A stretch of 55,517 nt of DNA from Acidipropionibacterium jensenii DSM 20535 (GCF_000425285.1 NZ_KE384345.1:2094-57610), one strand, 5' to 3'; shown: positions 42,650 to 55,146, counted from the first letter of the stretch. Notes: a model not told the origin generated them from the sequence alone. Numbers and translations are program-made.

Positions 42650-44230
42650 ATGCTCGATCCCGCCCTCACCCAACAGCTCAAGACCTACCTGGCGATGACC
42701 ACCGAACCGGTCGTCCTGGTGCCCTCCCCCGGCACCGACAAGAGGTCCGAGCAGATGATGGAGCTCCTCGGTGAGATCGAGGCCGCCGGCGAGCGGGTCA
42801 CCGTCGCCGACCCAATCGCCGACGACCGCACCCCCTCCTTCGCCATCACCCGCCCCGGCACCGACATCTCGGTGCGCTTCGCGGGCCTGCCGATGGGCCA
42901 CGAGTTCAACTCCCTGGTGCTGGCCCTGCTCCAGGTCGGAGGGGTTCCGGTCAAGGCCGACGCCGCCCTGCTGGACGCCGTCCGCGGCCTGTCCGGCCAC
43001 CACGAGTTCACCACCTACATGTCGCTGACCTGCCAGAACTGCCCGACGGTGGTCCAGGCCCTCAACGCGATGAGCATCACCAACCCGAACATCCGGCACA
43101 CCGCGGTGGAGGGCGGGGCCTTCGCCGCCGAGGTCAAGGCCAAGGGCATCCAGTCGGTGCCGGCCATCTACCTGGACGGTCAGGAGTGGGGTTCGGGCCG
43201 GATGACGATGGCCGACATCCTGGCCAAGCTGGACTCCGCGGCCGCCGAGCAGGCCGCCGAGGACCTCTCGCAGCGCGAGCCCTACGACGTCCTGGTGGTG
43301 GGTGCCGGCCCGGCCGGAGCCTCCGCCGCCGTGTACGCCGCCCGCAAGGGGATCCGCACCGCGATGGCCGGTGAGCGGATCGGCGGACAGGTGCTCGACA
43401 CCGACGCCATCGAGAACCTCATCTCGGTGCCGCACACCACCGGCCCGAAGCTGGCCGCCTCGCTCAGCGCCCACATCAGCGACTACCAGATCGACGCCAT
43501 CGAGCGTCAGCACGCCACCGAGCTCATCCCGGCCGGGGAGGACGGTCTGACCGGCGTCCGGTTCTCCGACGGGGTGCTGCGCGCCAAGGCCGTGGTGCTG
43601 GCCACCGGCGCCCGCTGGCGTCAGCTGGGGGTGCCCGGCGAGCAGGAGTACAAGACCAAGGGTGTCACCTACTGCCCGCACTGCGACGGCCCGCTGTTCA
43701 AGGGTCAGGACGTCGCGGTGGTCGGCGGCGGCAACTCCGGTATCGAGGCGGCCATCGACCTGGCCGGTGTCACCGGTCATGTCACCGTCCTCGAGTTCAT
43801 GGACTCCCTCAAGGCCGACGCCGTGCTGCTGTCGACCCTGGAGTCGCTGCCCAATGTCGACGTCATCACCTCGGCCCAGTCGACCCAGGTGGTCGGCGAC
43901 GGCTCGCACGTCACCGGTCTGGAGTACCGCGACCGCGGCACCGGCGAGCTGCACACCGTCCCGGTGCGCGGAATCTTCGTCCAGATCGGCCTGCTGCCCA
44001 ACACCGAGTGGCTCGAGGATGCGGTCAACCTCACCAAGCGCGGCGAGATCGTCGTCAACACCCGCGGCGCCACCTCGGTGCCCGGTGTCTTCGCCGCCGG
44101 TGACTGCACCACCCAGCCCTTCAAGCAGATCATCATCTCGATGGGATCGGGTGCCACCGCGGCACTGGGCGCCTTCGATCACATCATCCGCTCCGCCGGA
44201 GCCGCCAAGACCTTGGCCAAGGCGTCCTGA
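42650..44230 (+). CDS. ahpF: Alkyl hydroperoxide reductase subunit F
   Basis: A 526-residue flavoprotein that passes electrons from NAD(P)H to AhpC. The N-terminal double-thioredoxin-fold domain has CQNC (Cys128/131). The FAD site is VVGAGPAGASAA (about 216-228), the redox disulfide of the TrxR-like domain is CPHC (Cys342/345) and the NAD(P) site is VVGGGNSGIEAA. ATG 42650 has GAAGGAG upstream. Confidence 0.95.
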   Translation: MLDPALTQQLKTYLAMTTEPVVLVPSPGTDKRSEQMMELLGEIEAAGERVTVADPIADDRTPSFAITRPGTDISVRFAGLPMGHEFNSLVLALLQVGGVPVKADAALLDAVRGLSGHHEFTTYMSLTCQNCPTVVQALNAMSITNPNIRHTAVEGGAFAAEVKAKGIQSVPAIYLDGQEWGSGRMTMADILAKLDSAAAEQAAEDLSQREPYDVLVVGAGPAGASAAVYAARKGIRTAMAGERIGGQVLDTDAIENLISVPHTTGPKLAASLSAHISDYQIDAIERQHATELIPAGEDGLTGVRFSDGVLRAKAVVLATGARWRQLGVPGEQEYKTKGVTYCPHCDGPLFKGQDVAVVGGGNSGIEAAIDLAGVTGHVTVLEFMDSLKADAVLLSTLESLPNVDVITSAQSTQVVGDGSHVTGLEYRDRGTGELHTVPVRGIFVQIGLLPNTEWLEDAVNLTKRGEIVVNTRGATSVPGVFAAGDCTTQPFKQIIISMGSGATAALGAFDHIIRSAGAAKTLAKAS

Positions 44231-44247
44231 GGGCGGTTGCAGGAGTC

Positions 44248-45171
44248 ATGAATCTGCGGTGGGTGGAGTACCTGGTCGCACTGGCCGATGAGCGTCATTT
44301 CGGCCGGGCCGCGGCCAGGTGCGGGGTGAGCCAGCCGACCCTGTCGGCCCAGCTGCGCCGTTTCGAGGAGGAGCTCGGCGGGCCCCTGGTGGTGCGTGAA
44401 CCGCGGGTCGAGCTCACAGAGCTGGGGCGCCGGGTGGTCGGTCCGGCCCGCCAGATGCTCTCCCTGGCCGAGGACATCTCCTGGGCGGGTCGTGACCAGG
44501 AGGGATCGGTCACCGGGACCGTGCGGGTCGGGATCTTCCCGACCCTGGCGGCCTACCTGCTGCCGCACCTGTTGGCCGGGTTGGACCATGATGCGCCGGG
44601 GGTGGACCTGTCGGTGGTCGAGGAGAAGTCGGCCACCCTGCTGGGGCTGCTGGACTCTGGTGAGATCGACGTCGCCCTGCTGGCCTCCGCGGTGCCCGCC
44701 AAGCTGAGTTCGGTGCCGGTCTTCCGCGAGGAGTTCCTGCTGGCCACCCCGGCCGATGACCCGCTGGGAACCGACCCGGGCCCGGTGGACCCGGCTGCTC
44801 TGCGCGGCACCGATCTGATCCTCATGTCGGAGGGTCACTGCCTGCGCGACCAGGTCCTCGAGGTGTGCGCGGACTCGGGTTCCGGTGTCCGCAAGGACAT
44901 CCAACCCGGGTCGGTGGCGACCCTGTCCCAGCTGGTGGCGGCCGGTTCCGGGCGGACCCTGATGCCCCGGATGGCAGTGAGCCCCCCGATGGCCCCCGAT
45001 CCCCGGATCGCACTGCGCGAGTTCACCGAGCCCCGGCCCCATCGCGACGTGGTGGTGTGCGGGCGGGCCGCCGTGCTGGAGCGGCGCGCCGTGCGGGCGC
45101 TGGTCGCGGTGCTGCGCGACCTGCCCGGCGGCCTGGTCGAACCCCTCGAGAGCCTCTGCTACAGCACCTGA
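44248..45171 (+). CDS. oxyR: LysR-family peroxide sensor OxyR
   Basis: A 307-residue LysR regulator with an N-terminal winged helix (about 1-60) and a periplasmic-binding-like sensor domain. Cys198 in EGHCLRDQ and Cys207 match the redox-active pair (Cys199/Cys208) of E. coli OxyR. It starts 17 bp after ahpF with GGAG, so it is in the ahpCF unit and would regulate its own synthesis through the site at 41914-41932. Its last 13 nt overlap the end of purB. Confidence 0.93.
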   Translation: MNLRWVEYLVALADERHFGRAAARCGVSQPTLSAQLRRFEEELGGPLVVREPRVELTELGRRVVGPARQMLSLAEDISWAGRDQEGSVTGTVRVGIFPTLAAYLLPHLLAGLDHDAPGVDLSVVEEKSATLLGLLDSGEIDVALLASAVPAKLSSVPVFREEFLLATPADDPLGTDPGPVDPAALRGTDLILMSEGHCLRDQVLEVCADSGSGVRKDIQPGSVATLSQLVAAGSGRTLMPRMAVSPPMAPDPRIALREFTEPRPHRDVVVCGRAAVLERRAVRALVAVLRDLPGGLVEPLESLCYST

Positions 45172-46592
45172 CCGGGCAGATACCGGGCCGCCTCGGGATG
45201 ATCGGCGACAATCGCCTCCACCTGCCCCACCAGGGCGGCGACCTGGGAGCGGGCGGCCCCGGTCAGCTCGATCGGCGAGGTCACCAGGTCGGCCAGCTCG
45301 GAGGAACTCAGCGGGATCCGGTCGTCGGCGGCCAGCCGGTCGAACAGATCGTTGTGGGTGCTGCCGGTCTCTCGCATCTGGAGGGCCAGCGAGACGGCGT
45401 TCTCCTTGATCGCCTCGTGGGCATCCTCCCGGCCCACTCCGGCGCGCACGCACGCCATCAGCACCTTGGTGGTGGTGAGGAAGGGCAGGTAGCGCTGGAG
45501 CTCGGCCTCGATGACGGCGGGGAAGGCGCCGAAGTCGGTGAGAATGGTGAGGAAGGTCTCGAACATCCCGTCGACGGCGTAGAAGGCGTCCGGCAGCGCG
45601 ACCCGGCGCACCACCGAGCAGGAGACGTCCCCCTCGTTCCACTGCACCCCGGCCAGCCCGGTGGTCATCGTGAGGTAGCCGCGCAGCACCATGAGGAAGC
45701 CGTTGACCCGCTCGCAGGAGCGCGCGTTCATCTTGTGCGGCATCGCCGAGGAGCCCACCTGGCCGGGCTTGAATCCCTCGGTGACCAGCTCGTTGCCGGC
45801 CATCAGGCGGATCGCGGTGGCCAGATCGGAGGGCCCGCAGGCCACCTGGACCAGAGCCGAGACTACCTCGAAGTCCAGCGAGCGCGGGTAGATCTGGCCG
45901 GTGGAGGTGAGCACGTGGTGGAAGCCGAGGTGCTCGACGATGGTGCGCTCCAGGGTGGCCAGCTTGGCGGCGTCGCCCCCGAGCAGGTCGAGCATGTCCT
46001 GAGCGGTGCCCATCGGCCCCTTGATGCCGCGGGCCGGGTAGCGCTCAATGAGCTCCTCGACGCGCCGGTAGGCCACCAGCATCTCGTCGATGATGGTGGC
46101 GAACCGCTTGCCGAGGGTGGTGACCTGGGCCGCGACGTTGTGGGAGCGGCCGGCGATCGGCTGGTCGGAGTACTGCGCGGCGAGCCGGGCCAGCTGGGAC
46201 AGCGCGGCGACCATCCGGTCGCGAATGAGGGTGAGAGAGACCAGCACCTGGTGCTGCTCGATGTTCTCGGTGAGGTCCCGACTGGTCATCCCCTTGTGGA
46301 TCTGCTCGTGGCCGGCCAGCGCGTTGAACTCCTCGATACGGGCCTTGACGTCGTGGCGGGTGATCCGCTCACGGGCCGCGATGGAGTCCAGATCGATGAC
46401 GTCGACGACCCGCCGGTAGTCGGCGAGCACCTGCTCGGGATCCTCTCCCCCGAGCGGGACGCCCAGTGCGATCTGCTCGGCCAGCACCGCGATCCACAGC
46501 CGGCGCTCGGCCTTGATCTTGTTCTCCGGCGACCAGATCTCGCGCATCTGGACCGAGGCGTAACGGTTGGCGAGGACATTGGGCACACTCAC
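45159..46592 (-). CDS. purB: Adenylosuccinate lyase
   Basis: A 477-residue fumarase-superfamily enzyme that releases fumarate from SAICAR and from adenylosuccinate. The signature SSAMPHKMNARSCE is present, and the catalytic His region reads GRSHNVAAQ. The start is GTG. It overlaps the 3' end of convergent oxyR by 13 nt and follows purD at 82 bp. Confidence 0.94.
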   Translation of the reverse strand: MSVPNVLANRYASVQMREIWSPENKIKAERRLWIAVLAEQIALGVPLGGEDPEQVLADYRRVVDVIDLDSIAARERITRHDVKARIEEFNALAGHEQIHKGMTSRDLTENIEQHQVLVSLTLIRDRMVAALSQLARLAAQYSDQPIAGRSHNVAAQVTTLGKRFATIIDEMLVAYRRVEELIERYPARGIKGPMGTAQDMLDLLGGDAAKLATLERTIVEHLGFHHVLTSTGQIYPRSLDFEVVSALVQVACGPSDLATAIRLMAGNELVTEGFKPGQVGSSAMPHKMNARSCERVNGFLMVLRGYLTMTTGLAGVQWNEGDVSCSVVRRVALPDAFYAVDGMFETFLTILTDFGAFPAVIEAELQRYLPFLTTTKVLMACVRAGVGREDAHEAIKENAVSLALQMRETGSTHNDLFDRLAADDRIPLSSSELADLVTSPIELTGAARSQVAALVGQVEAIVADHPEAARYLPGQVL

Positions 46593-46674
46593 GGACGCTC
46601 TCCTGACAGGGTTGAGGGACAGATTCGAGGGACGGCTGCCGACGGCGGCGGGAGCAGGGCTCGGCGGACGGCCG

Positions 46675-48018
46675 TCAGCCCTGGTTCCCGCCGTCCTCCG
46701 GGGACTCCCGGGAGTCCTTGGCGGAGGGACCGTTGGGCTCCGACATCGCGTTGAAGGCCTCCTCCTCGGCGGCGGTCAGGGCGATGTCGTCGCGGTGGAA
46801 CCCTCCGGGCAGGTCGATCCGCGCGAGACGTGCGTAGGCGGCCTGGCGGGCCCCGGTCAGCGTCTCGCCGTGGCCCAGGGCGACCAGCACCCGGCCGCCG
46901 GCCGAGACCAGCCGGCCATCGGCGGCCAGTGCCGTCCCGGCATGGATGACGTCGGGGTCGGGGCCTCCGTCGGGGGCCTGGGCCCCGGTGATCGGTCCCC
47001 CGGTGGTCGGGGTGCCCGGGTATCCCTGAGAGGCCAGGACGACGCCGACGGCGAATCCGCGACGGAACTCCAGGCCGCCGAACCCCGACAGGTCTCCCCT
47101 GGCGGCGGCCCGCATCACCTGGGCCAGCGGGGAGGTCAGCAGGGACAGCAGCGGCTCGGTCTCCGGGTCGCCGAACCGGACGTTGAACTCGACCACCTTG
47201 GGACCCTCGGCGGTCAGTGCCAGGCCGACGTAGAGCAGCCCCTGGAAGGGCGTCCCGCGACGCCTCATCTCGGCCAGGGTCGGGCGGATCACCTCGCGGC
47301 CGACCTGCTCGACCAGGTCGTCGGGAGCCCATGGCAGCGGGGTGTAGGCGCCCATCCCACCGGTGTTGGGCCCGGTGCCGCCGTTGCCGACCCGTTTGAA
47401 GTCCTGGGCCGGTTGGAGGGGCAGTGCCAGCTGGCCGTCGCAGATCGCGAAGAGGCTCACCTCGGGCCCCTTGAGGAACTCCTCGACAACGACCCGGTGA
47501 CCGGCGTCCAGGCAGTGCGCCGCATGGTCCAGCGCGGCCTGCTGGTCGCTGGTCACCACGACCCCCTTGCCGGCGGCCAGCCCGTCGTCCTTGACCACGT
47601 GCGGGGCGCCGAACCGGTCCAGGGCGGCGGCCACCTCGTCGAGGTTGACGCAGCTGACGGCGGTGGCGGTCGGCACCCCGGCGGCCGCCATCACCTCCTT
47701 GGCGAAGGCCTTGGATCCCTCCAGGCGTGCCGCCTCGAGGCCGGGGCCGAAGCAGTCGATGCCGGCCTGGCGCACGGCGTCCGCCACCCCGGCGACCAGC
47801 GGCACCTCCGGTCCGATGACGACCAGGTCCGCGCCGATCCGGCGGCTCAGCTCCACGACCGCCTCGGCATCGTTGATGTCGACCGGATGATTGGTGGCGA
47901 AGGACGCCGTCCCGGGATTGCCCGGGGCCACGTGCACCGCCGCAACCGCGGGATCGCGGGAGATGGCCAGGGCGATCGCGTGCTCGCGTCCACCCTGGCC
48001 GAGGACGAGGACAGTCAT
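46675..48018 (-). CDS. purD: Phosphoribosylamine-glycine ligase (GAR synthetase)
   Basis: A 447-residue ATP-grasp enzyme that adds glycine to phosphoribosylamine. The start MTVLVLGQGGREHA is the canonical PurD opening; a GTG three codons upstream (48027) is an alternative. ATP-grasp residues are seen in KDDGLAAGKGV and in EFNVRFGDPETE. It is followed by purB on the same strand. Confidence 0.93.
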   Translation of the reverse strand: MTVLVLGQGGREHAIALAISRDPAVAAVHVAPGNPGTASFATNHPVDINDAEAVVELSRRIGADLVVIGPEVPLVAGVADAVRQAGIDCFGPGLEAARLEGSKAFAKEVMAAAGVPTATAVSCVNLDEVAAALDRFGAPHVVKDDGLAAGKGVVVTSDQQAALDHAAHCLDAGHRVVVEEFLKGPEVSLFAICDGQLALPLQPAQDFKRVGNGGTGPNTGGMGAYTPLPWAPDDLVEQVGREVIRPTLAEMRRRGTPFQGLLYVGLALTAEGPKVVEFNVRFGDPETEPLLSLLTSPLAQVMRAAARGDLSGFGGLEFRRGFAVGVVLASQGYPGTPTTGGPITGAQAPDGGPDPDVIHAGTALAADGRLVSAGGRVLVALGHGETLTGARQAAYARLARIDLPGGFHRDDIALTAAEEEAFNAMSEPNGPSAKDSRESPEDGGNQG

Positions 48019-48141
48019 CTCGGTCACGGGTCAAGACTAGAGGACGGCGCTCCCGGCACCAGACCTGACGGGTCGGGCGGCCGGCGTCCCGGCTGATGTC
48101 CGGCAGCCCGGCAGCCGGCCCGGGTACCGTACGCTGCCCGG

Positions 48142-51414
<3,273 letters not shown>

Positions 51415-51442
51415 GGCTCCTCCTGAGGCCTGTGGCACCGGC

Positions 51443-52054
51443 TCAGCCCTGAGCCGTGCTGCCGACCGTCTGTTCAGCGGCGGGCTGACCCCCATCATCC
51501 CGCGACTCGCGCGCCTTGTCAGAGGTATCGGCATTGTCGGAGCCGTCGGCAGTGTCCGGGGTATCAGCATGGTCGGGGGCATCGGCGGTGTCGGAGGTGT
51601 CTGCCACCACGAGTGTGGTGTGGAGAACCTCCCATGCGGACTCGCTGAACCGACGGAGGAACTCCACGCAGCGATGGGCCTCCTCGGTCTGGCCGATCCG
51701 GTCTGCGGCCACGGACCTCGCCCACACGCACCGGAGGAGACCCTGGTTGGTGAGGTGGCCCCAGGGGACCGTGCCCTCGTCCTGCCACCCCTCGGCCCGC
51801 AGTGCCGCCATGCCGTGGTGGCAACCGGTCAGCGCATACGCGTATCCGGCGATGTCGGCCTCCTCGGTGCCGGCCATCAGGGCGCCCTCGGCGAGCAGCG
51901 CCCAGCACAGCGCCGAGGTGGGGTAGTCCCGCACCACGGAGAGGAAGTCGTTGCGGCCGTGGTCTGCCAGTTCGGCGATCGCCGGATCCGGGGGAAGCCG
52001 CGTCGCCGGCTCCGTCTCGGCCGACAGACTCTGATGCGTCTGGTCTTCTGCCAT
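51443..52054 (-). CDS. DUF3151 family protein with Asp/Thr/Ala repeat tail
   Basis: A 203-residue protein. Residues about 18-150 match the actinobacterial DUF3151 pattern (LPPDPAIAEL, YPTSALCWALLAE, YAYALTGCHHGMAALRAEGW, VPWGHLTNQGLLRC). The tail (about 152-185) is a low-complexity repeat of A-D-T-S/P-D units. Function unknown; the family is widely conserved in actinobacteria. Confidence 0.85.
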   Translation of the reverse strand: MAEDQTHQSLSAETEPATRLPPDPAIAELADHGRNDFLSVVRDYPTSALCWALLAEGALMAGTEEADIAGYAYALTGCHHGMAALRAEGWQDEGTVPWGHLTNQGLLRCVWARSVAADRIGQTEEAHRCVEFLRRFSESAWEVLHTTLVVADTSDTADAPDHADTPDTADGSDNADTSDKARESRDDGGQPAAEQTVGSTAQG

Positions 52055-52129
52055 GGTGCAACCCTAGGGCTCCGGCCCGCCCGCCGTCGTGCTGGCCCGC
52101 GGGCCCGACCTCTGGCCGGAGTCATCAAA

Positions 52130-52145
52130 ACACCCCCCGGGGTAT
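52130..52145. promoter_or_regulatory. CsoR/CstR-type operator upstream of the repressor gene
   Basis: ACACCCCCCGGGGTAT matches 15 of 16 bases of the perfect palindrome at 54143-54158. It lies 72-87 bp before the repressor ATG. C-tract/G-tract palindromes of this type are bound by CsoR-family tetramers. Confidence 0.75.
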
Positions 52146-52216
52146 CATCATCCCGATTCCGGCCGGCCCCATTGATGACGAGGGCGCCCGGCCATCGCAG
52201 CTGACGAGGAGATCCG

Positions 52217-52480
52217 ATGAAACTCGACCCCGAGGAACTCAAGCCCGTGATCACCCGGCTGCGCCGCGCCCAGGGCCAGATCGGCGGGGTGATCGCGATG
52301 ATCGAGGACGGCCGGGAGTGCCGCGACATCGTCACCCAGCTCGCCGCGATCGGCAAGGCGGTGAACCGGGCCGGCTTCACCCTGGTGTCCACCGGTGTGC
52401 GCAGCTGCATCGCGAACGGCGGCGAGGGCTGCGAGGAGGACCTCGCCGGGCTGGAGAAACTCTTCCTGTCCCTGGCGTGA
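52217..52480 (+). CDS. cstR: CsoR-family repressor, CstR-like (persulfide sensor)
   Basis: An 87-residue all-helical DUF156 repressor. Cys35 and Cys64 have the 29-residue spacing of the conserved pair. The position four residues before Cys64, which is His in copper-binding CsoR, is Gly60 here, so the Cu(I) Cys-His-Cys site is missing. That pattern, and the neighbouring CoA-disulfide reductase-rhodanese gene, point to a sulfane-sulfur/persulfide sensor. A third Cys (72) is present. Confidence 0.85.
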   Translation: MKLDPEELKPVITRLRRAQGQIGGVIAMIEDGRECRDIVTQLAAIGKAVNRAGFTLVSTGVRSCIANGGEGCEEDLAGLEKLFLSLA

Positions 52481-52511
52481 GCGCACCCAGTCTGCGACGA
52501 GCACCCGACGG

Positions 52512-54131
52512 CTACCGTCCCGCCGTCCCGTCGGCCCAGGTGGCGAAGCCGCCGTCCAGGCTGCGGGCCCGCCGTCCGTGCTGGGTGAGGATCCGGGCGG
52601 CGACGTAGCTGCGCAACCCGGCCGCGCAGTGGACGATGAGGTCGCCGTCAGGCAGGTCGCCGAGGCGCTCGCGCAGCTCGTCGAGAGGGATGAGCGTCGA
52701 ACCGGGGATGGCCCCCTTCTCGTGCTCTGCGGGGGTTCTCACGTCGATCACACGGGCGCCGCCTGCCATCGCACTGGCCAGTTCGTGCCACTGGATGGTG
52801 TCGACCAGGCCGTCGGCGAGGTTCTGGTCGGCCCAGCCGAGGAAGTTCACCGGATCCTTGGCCGAGCCGAACTGCGGCGCGTAGCACAGCTCCAGATCGG
52901 CGAGCTGCGACGCCTTCAGCCCGCCTGCCATGGCCGTGGCGATGACGTCGATCCGTTTGTCCGCCCCCTGATCGGCGACCGCCTGGGCGCCGAGGATGCG
53001 GTCGGTCCCGGGGTCGACAAGGAGTTTGAGACGCATTCCGACGGCGCCGGGGTAGTAGCCGGCGTGGTGCACCGGATGGGTGTGGATGACGCGCACGGGC
53101 CGCCCGGCGGCCCGAAGCCGGGTCTCGCTCCAGCCGGTGACCGCGACCTGGAGCCCGAACACCCCGACGATGGCGCTACCGAGGGTCGGGCGCACGACCC
53201 CGGGGCGCCCGGAGATGACATCGGCGACCAGCCGTCCGTCACGGTTGGCGGTGTTGGCCAGGGGCACGAGAACGTCGTCGCCGGTGATGGCATCGATCTT
53301 GGCCACAGCGTCTCCTGCGGCGTGGATGTGCGGGTCGGAGGTCGCCCAGCGATCGTCGACCGCAATGGCACCGGATCCGGTGATCTCCAGGCCCGCCCCG
53401 GCAGCCAGACGCGACTCCGGCCGCACCCCGATGGCCGCGAGCACGAGGGCGCCGGGCAGCTTCTCGCCGGTATCGAGGGTGACGCCGTCGTCACCGATCT
53501 CGACCACCGTCGAGCGCAGCCTCAGGTCCACGCCGTTGGCGCGCAACCGGGAGTGGACGGGCTCGGCCATCTCGGGATCCAGGGGTGCGATGACATGGCC
53601 GGCGGCCTCGACCAGATGGACCGAGATGCCGCGGGCGACCAGATTCTCGGCCACCTCGACACCGATGAACCCGGCTCCGATGACGACGGCCTCCGCGGCG
53701 TCCTCTGCGGCGTCGATGATCTGGTCGAGGTCGGTGACGTCGCGCAGCGTCAGGGCATGCTCGATGCCGGGGATGGGCGGGCGGACGGGCGCGGCACCGG
53801 GGGTGAGGACGAGCTCGTCATATTCCAGGGACTCGACCGCCCCGTCAGGGTGTCGCAGCTCGACGGTGCGCTCGGCGGGGTGGATGGCCAGGGCCTCGGT
53901 GCGAACGCGCACATCGATACGGAATCTGGCGGCGAGGGACTCCGGAGTCTGGAGCAGCAGCGCCGAGCGATTCTCAATGACTCCACCCAGGTGATAGGGC
54001 AACCCGCAGTTGGCGAAGGAGACGTGCTCGCCGCGCTCGACGACGATGATCTCGGCGTCCTCCTGGAGACGGCGCAGACGGGTGGCGGCGGACATGCCGG
54101 CGGCGACTCCGCCGATGATGACGATCCTCAT
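52512..54131 (-). CDS. CoA-disulfide reductase / pyridine nucleotide-disulfide oxidoreductase fused to rhodanese
   Basis: A 539-residue flavoprotein of the CoADR-RHD type that reduces CoA disulfides, CoA persulfide or polysulfide. The FAD site is IIGGVAAGMSAA (about 5-17). Cys42 in SFANCGLPYH is the CoADR active-site Cys. The NAD(P)H site is VVIGAGFIGVEVAENL. A C-terminal rhodanese domain (about 435-539) carries Cys502 in VHCAAGLRS. ATG 54131 lies 12 bp from the operator at 54143-54158, so the repressor would directly block its transcription. Confidence 0.92.
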   Translation of the reverse strand: MRIVIIGGVAAGMSAATRLRRLQEDAEIIVVERGEHVSFANCGLPYHLGGVIENRSALLLQTPESLAARFRIDVRVRTEALAIHPAERTVELRHPDGAVESLEYDELVLTPGAAPVRPPIPGIEHALTLRDVTDLDQIIDAAEDAAEAVVIGAGFIGVEVAENLVARGISVHLVEAAGHVIAPLDPEMAEPVHSRLRANGVDLRLRSTVVEIGDDGVTLDTGEKLPGALVLAAIGVRPESRLAAGAGLEITGSGAIAVDDRWATSDPHIHAAGDAVAKIDAITGDDVLVPLANTANRDGRLVADVISGRPGVVRPTLGSAIVGVFGLQVAVTGWSETRLRAAGRPVRVIHTHPVHHAGYYPGAVGMRLKLLVDPGTDRILGAQAVADQGADKRIDVIATAMAGGLKASQLADLELCYAPQFGSAKDPVNFLGWADQNLADGLVDTIQWHELASAMAGGARVIDVRTPAEHEKGAIPGSTLIPLDELRERLGDLPDGDLIVHCAAGLRSYVAARILTQHGRRARSLDGGFATWADGTAGR

Positions 54132-54142
54132 GACGAGAAATG

Positions 54143-54158
54143 ATACCCCCCGGGGTAT
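54143..54158. promoter_or_regulatory. Perfect CsoR/CstR-type operator in divergent promoter region
   Basis: The 16-bp palindrome ATACCCCCCGGGGTAT sits between the divergent CoADR-rhodanese gene and the small Cys-rich gene and can control both. Confidence 0.78.
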
Positions 54159-54241
54159 ATGCTGTCCATCGTCAACGGCTCCCCGGAACGGGAGTACGAG
54201 AGCCACTGAGCACCAGGGCCACGAGCACGAGGAGCGACATC

Positions 54242-54430
54242 ATGTGTAGAGCAGTCACCTGCAAGGTCTGCGGAAAGACCACCTGGGCCGGATGCGGCCA
54301 ACACATCGATCAGGTGAAGGCGGGCGTTCCCGCTTCGCAGTGGTGCGGCGGGAAGCACACCGAGGCCGAGATCCGGGCGGCGCGCAGGGCCCGGCCCTCA
54401 AACCCCTTCGCGCGACTCTTCGGGCGCTGA
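54242..54430 (+). CDS. Small Cys-rich protein in the sulfur-response locus
   Basis: A 62-residue protein beginning MCRAVTCKVCGKTTWAGCG with Cys2, Cys7, Cys10, Cys18 and Cys35 plus two His, probably a zinc-binding fold. GAGGAG precedes the ATG. It is divergent from the CoADR-rhodanese gene across the CstR-type operator, so it likely shares its regulation. Similar short proteins are common in actinobacteria but uncharacterised. Confidence 0.75.
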   Translation: MCRAVTCKVCGKTTWAGCGQHIDQVKAGVPASQWCGGKHTEAEIRAARRARPSNPFARLFGR

Positions 54431-54564
54431 TCCCGGGATCGAGGTCGCTGGGGGTGCGGACAGAGTCTGACCAATTGCGGTGCGAGTTCACACGACAGAC
54501 CACCACAGTTGATCGACTGAACTCATGCTGGATCACGCGGACCGGCCCTCTGGATGATGAGCGT

Positions 54565-54900
54565 CTACTCGTCGACGAAATCAGTGATCCACCTGCGGAT
54601 CTCGGCCAGCGTCGCCGGATCGACCCGGCCCGCACGGCCGACCACGTGCTCCCGCGAGATGGTGCGCAGCTGCTCATTCATGGCCCATGACCGGCATTGC
54701 AGGGCATCGGGCCGCAGCGGGATGTGATTCGACCATCCGCGGTCCACGGATGTGACCGGCACCACGATCACGAGCGTGTCGGCGATCAGGAGATGTCCGC
54801 GCGAGGAGACGACCACCGCGGGGCGCCGTCCGCTCTGCTCCCGCCCGACGACCGGATCGAGGAAGACCCAGACGATGTCACCGGGGCTGAGGTCAGGCAT
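54565..54900 (-). CDS. mazF: MazF/PemK-type toxin (mRNA interferase)
   Basis: A 111-residue type II toxin. The N-terminal pattern GDIVWVFLDPVVGREQSGRR-PAVVVS is the PemK/MazF beta-barrel start, and VVPVTS follows in the core. Such toxins cut mRNA at short sequences. Its ATG overlaps the antitoxin stop by 8 nt. Confidence 0.88.
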   Translation of the reverse strand: MPDLSPGDIVWVFLDPVVGREQSGRRPAVVVSSRGHLLIADTLVIVVPVTSVDRGWSNHIPLRPDALQCRSWAMNEQLRTISREHVVGRAGRVDPATLAEIRRWITDFVDE

Positions 54901-55120
54901 CCTGGGCCGACTCCCACCAGGCAGTCTCCTGCCGGTATGAGGCGAGATCCTTGGCCGGCGTCGCGTCGATCTCGGCCCTCAGCCGCTCGAACCGCTTCTG
55001 CTTGTCGGCCAGTGAGGCGAGATACCGGAGATGCTCACCCAAGGTGCGGTGCTCCGCGGCGGCCTGCTCCTTGAGCAGGTCGCGAACCTCGGGACTGACC
55101 TTGATCGTGGTGAGTGTCAT
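54893..55120 (-). CDS. Antitoxin with ribbon-helix-helix-like N-terminus
   Basis: A 75-residue protein starting MTLTTIKVSPEVRDLLKEQA, a ribbon-helix-helix-type DNA-binding start, followed by a charged helix and a tail (YRQETAWWESAQDA) of the kind that fills the toxin groove. ATG 55120 is preferred to the longer upstream frame. It is the first gene of the pair. Confidence 0.82.
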   Translation of the reverse strand: MTLTTIKVSPEVRDLLKEQAAAEHRTLGEHLRYLASLADKQKRFERLRAEIDATPAKDLASYRQETAWWESAQDA

Positions 55121-55146
55121 ACCACGAGGATACCCGCGGTCATACC
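55116..55146. promoter_or_regulatory. Paired GTCATACC repeats at the toxin-antitoxin promoter
   Basis: GTCATACC occurs at 55116-55123 (covering the antitoxin start codon) and 55139-55146 (23 bp apart), with GATACCC between them. Such spacing suits cooperative binding by an antitoxin for autoregulation. Confidence 0.5.

Noticed and set aside
52395-54143. A 582-codon plus-strand frame over the CoADR gene
   Set aside because: It is the antisense shadow of a gene with complete FAD, NAD(P)H and rhodanese motifs.
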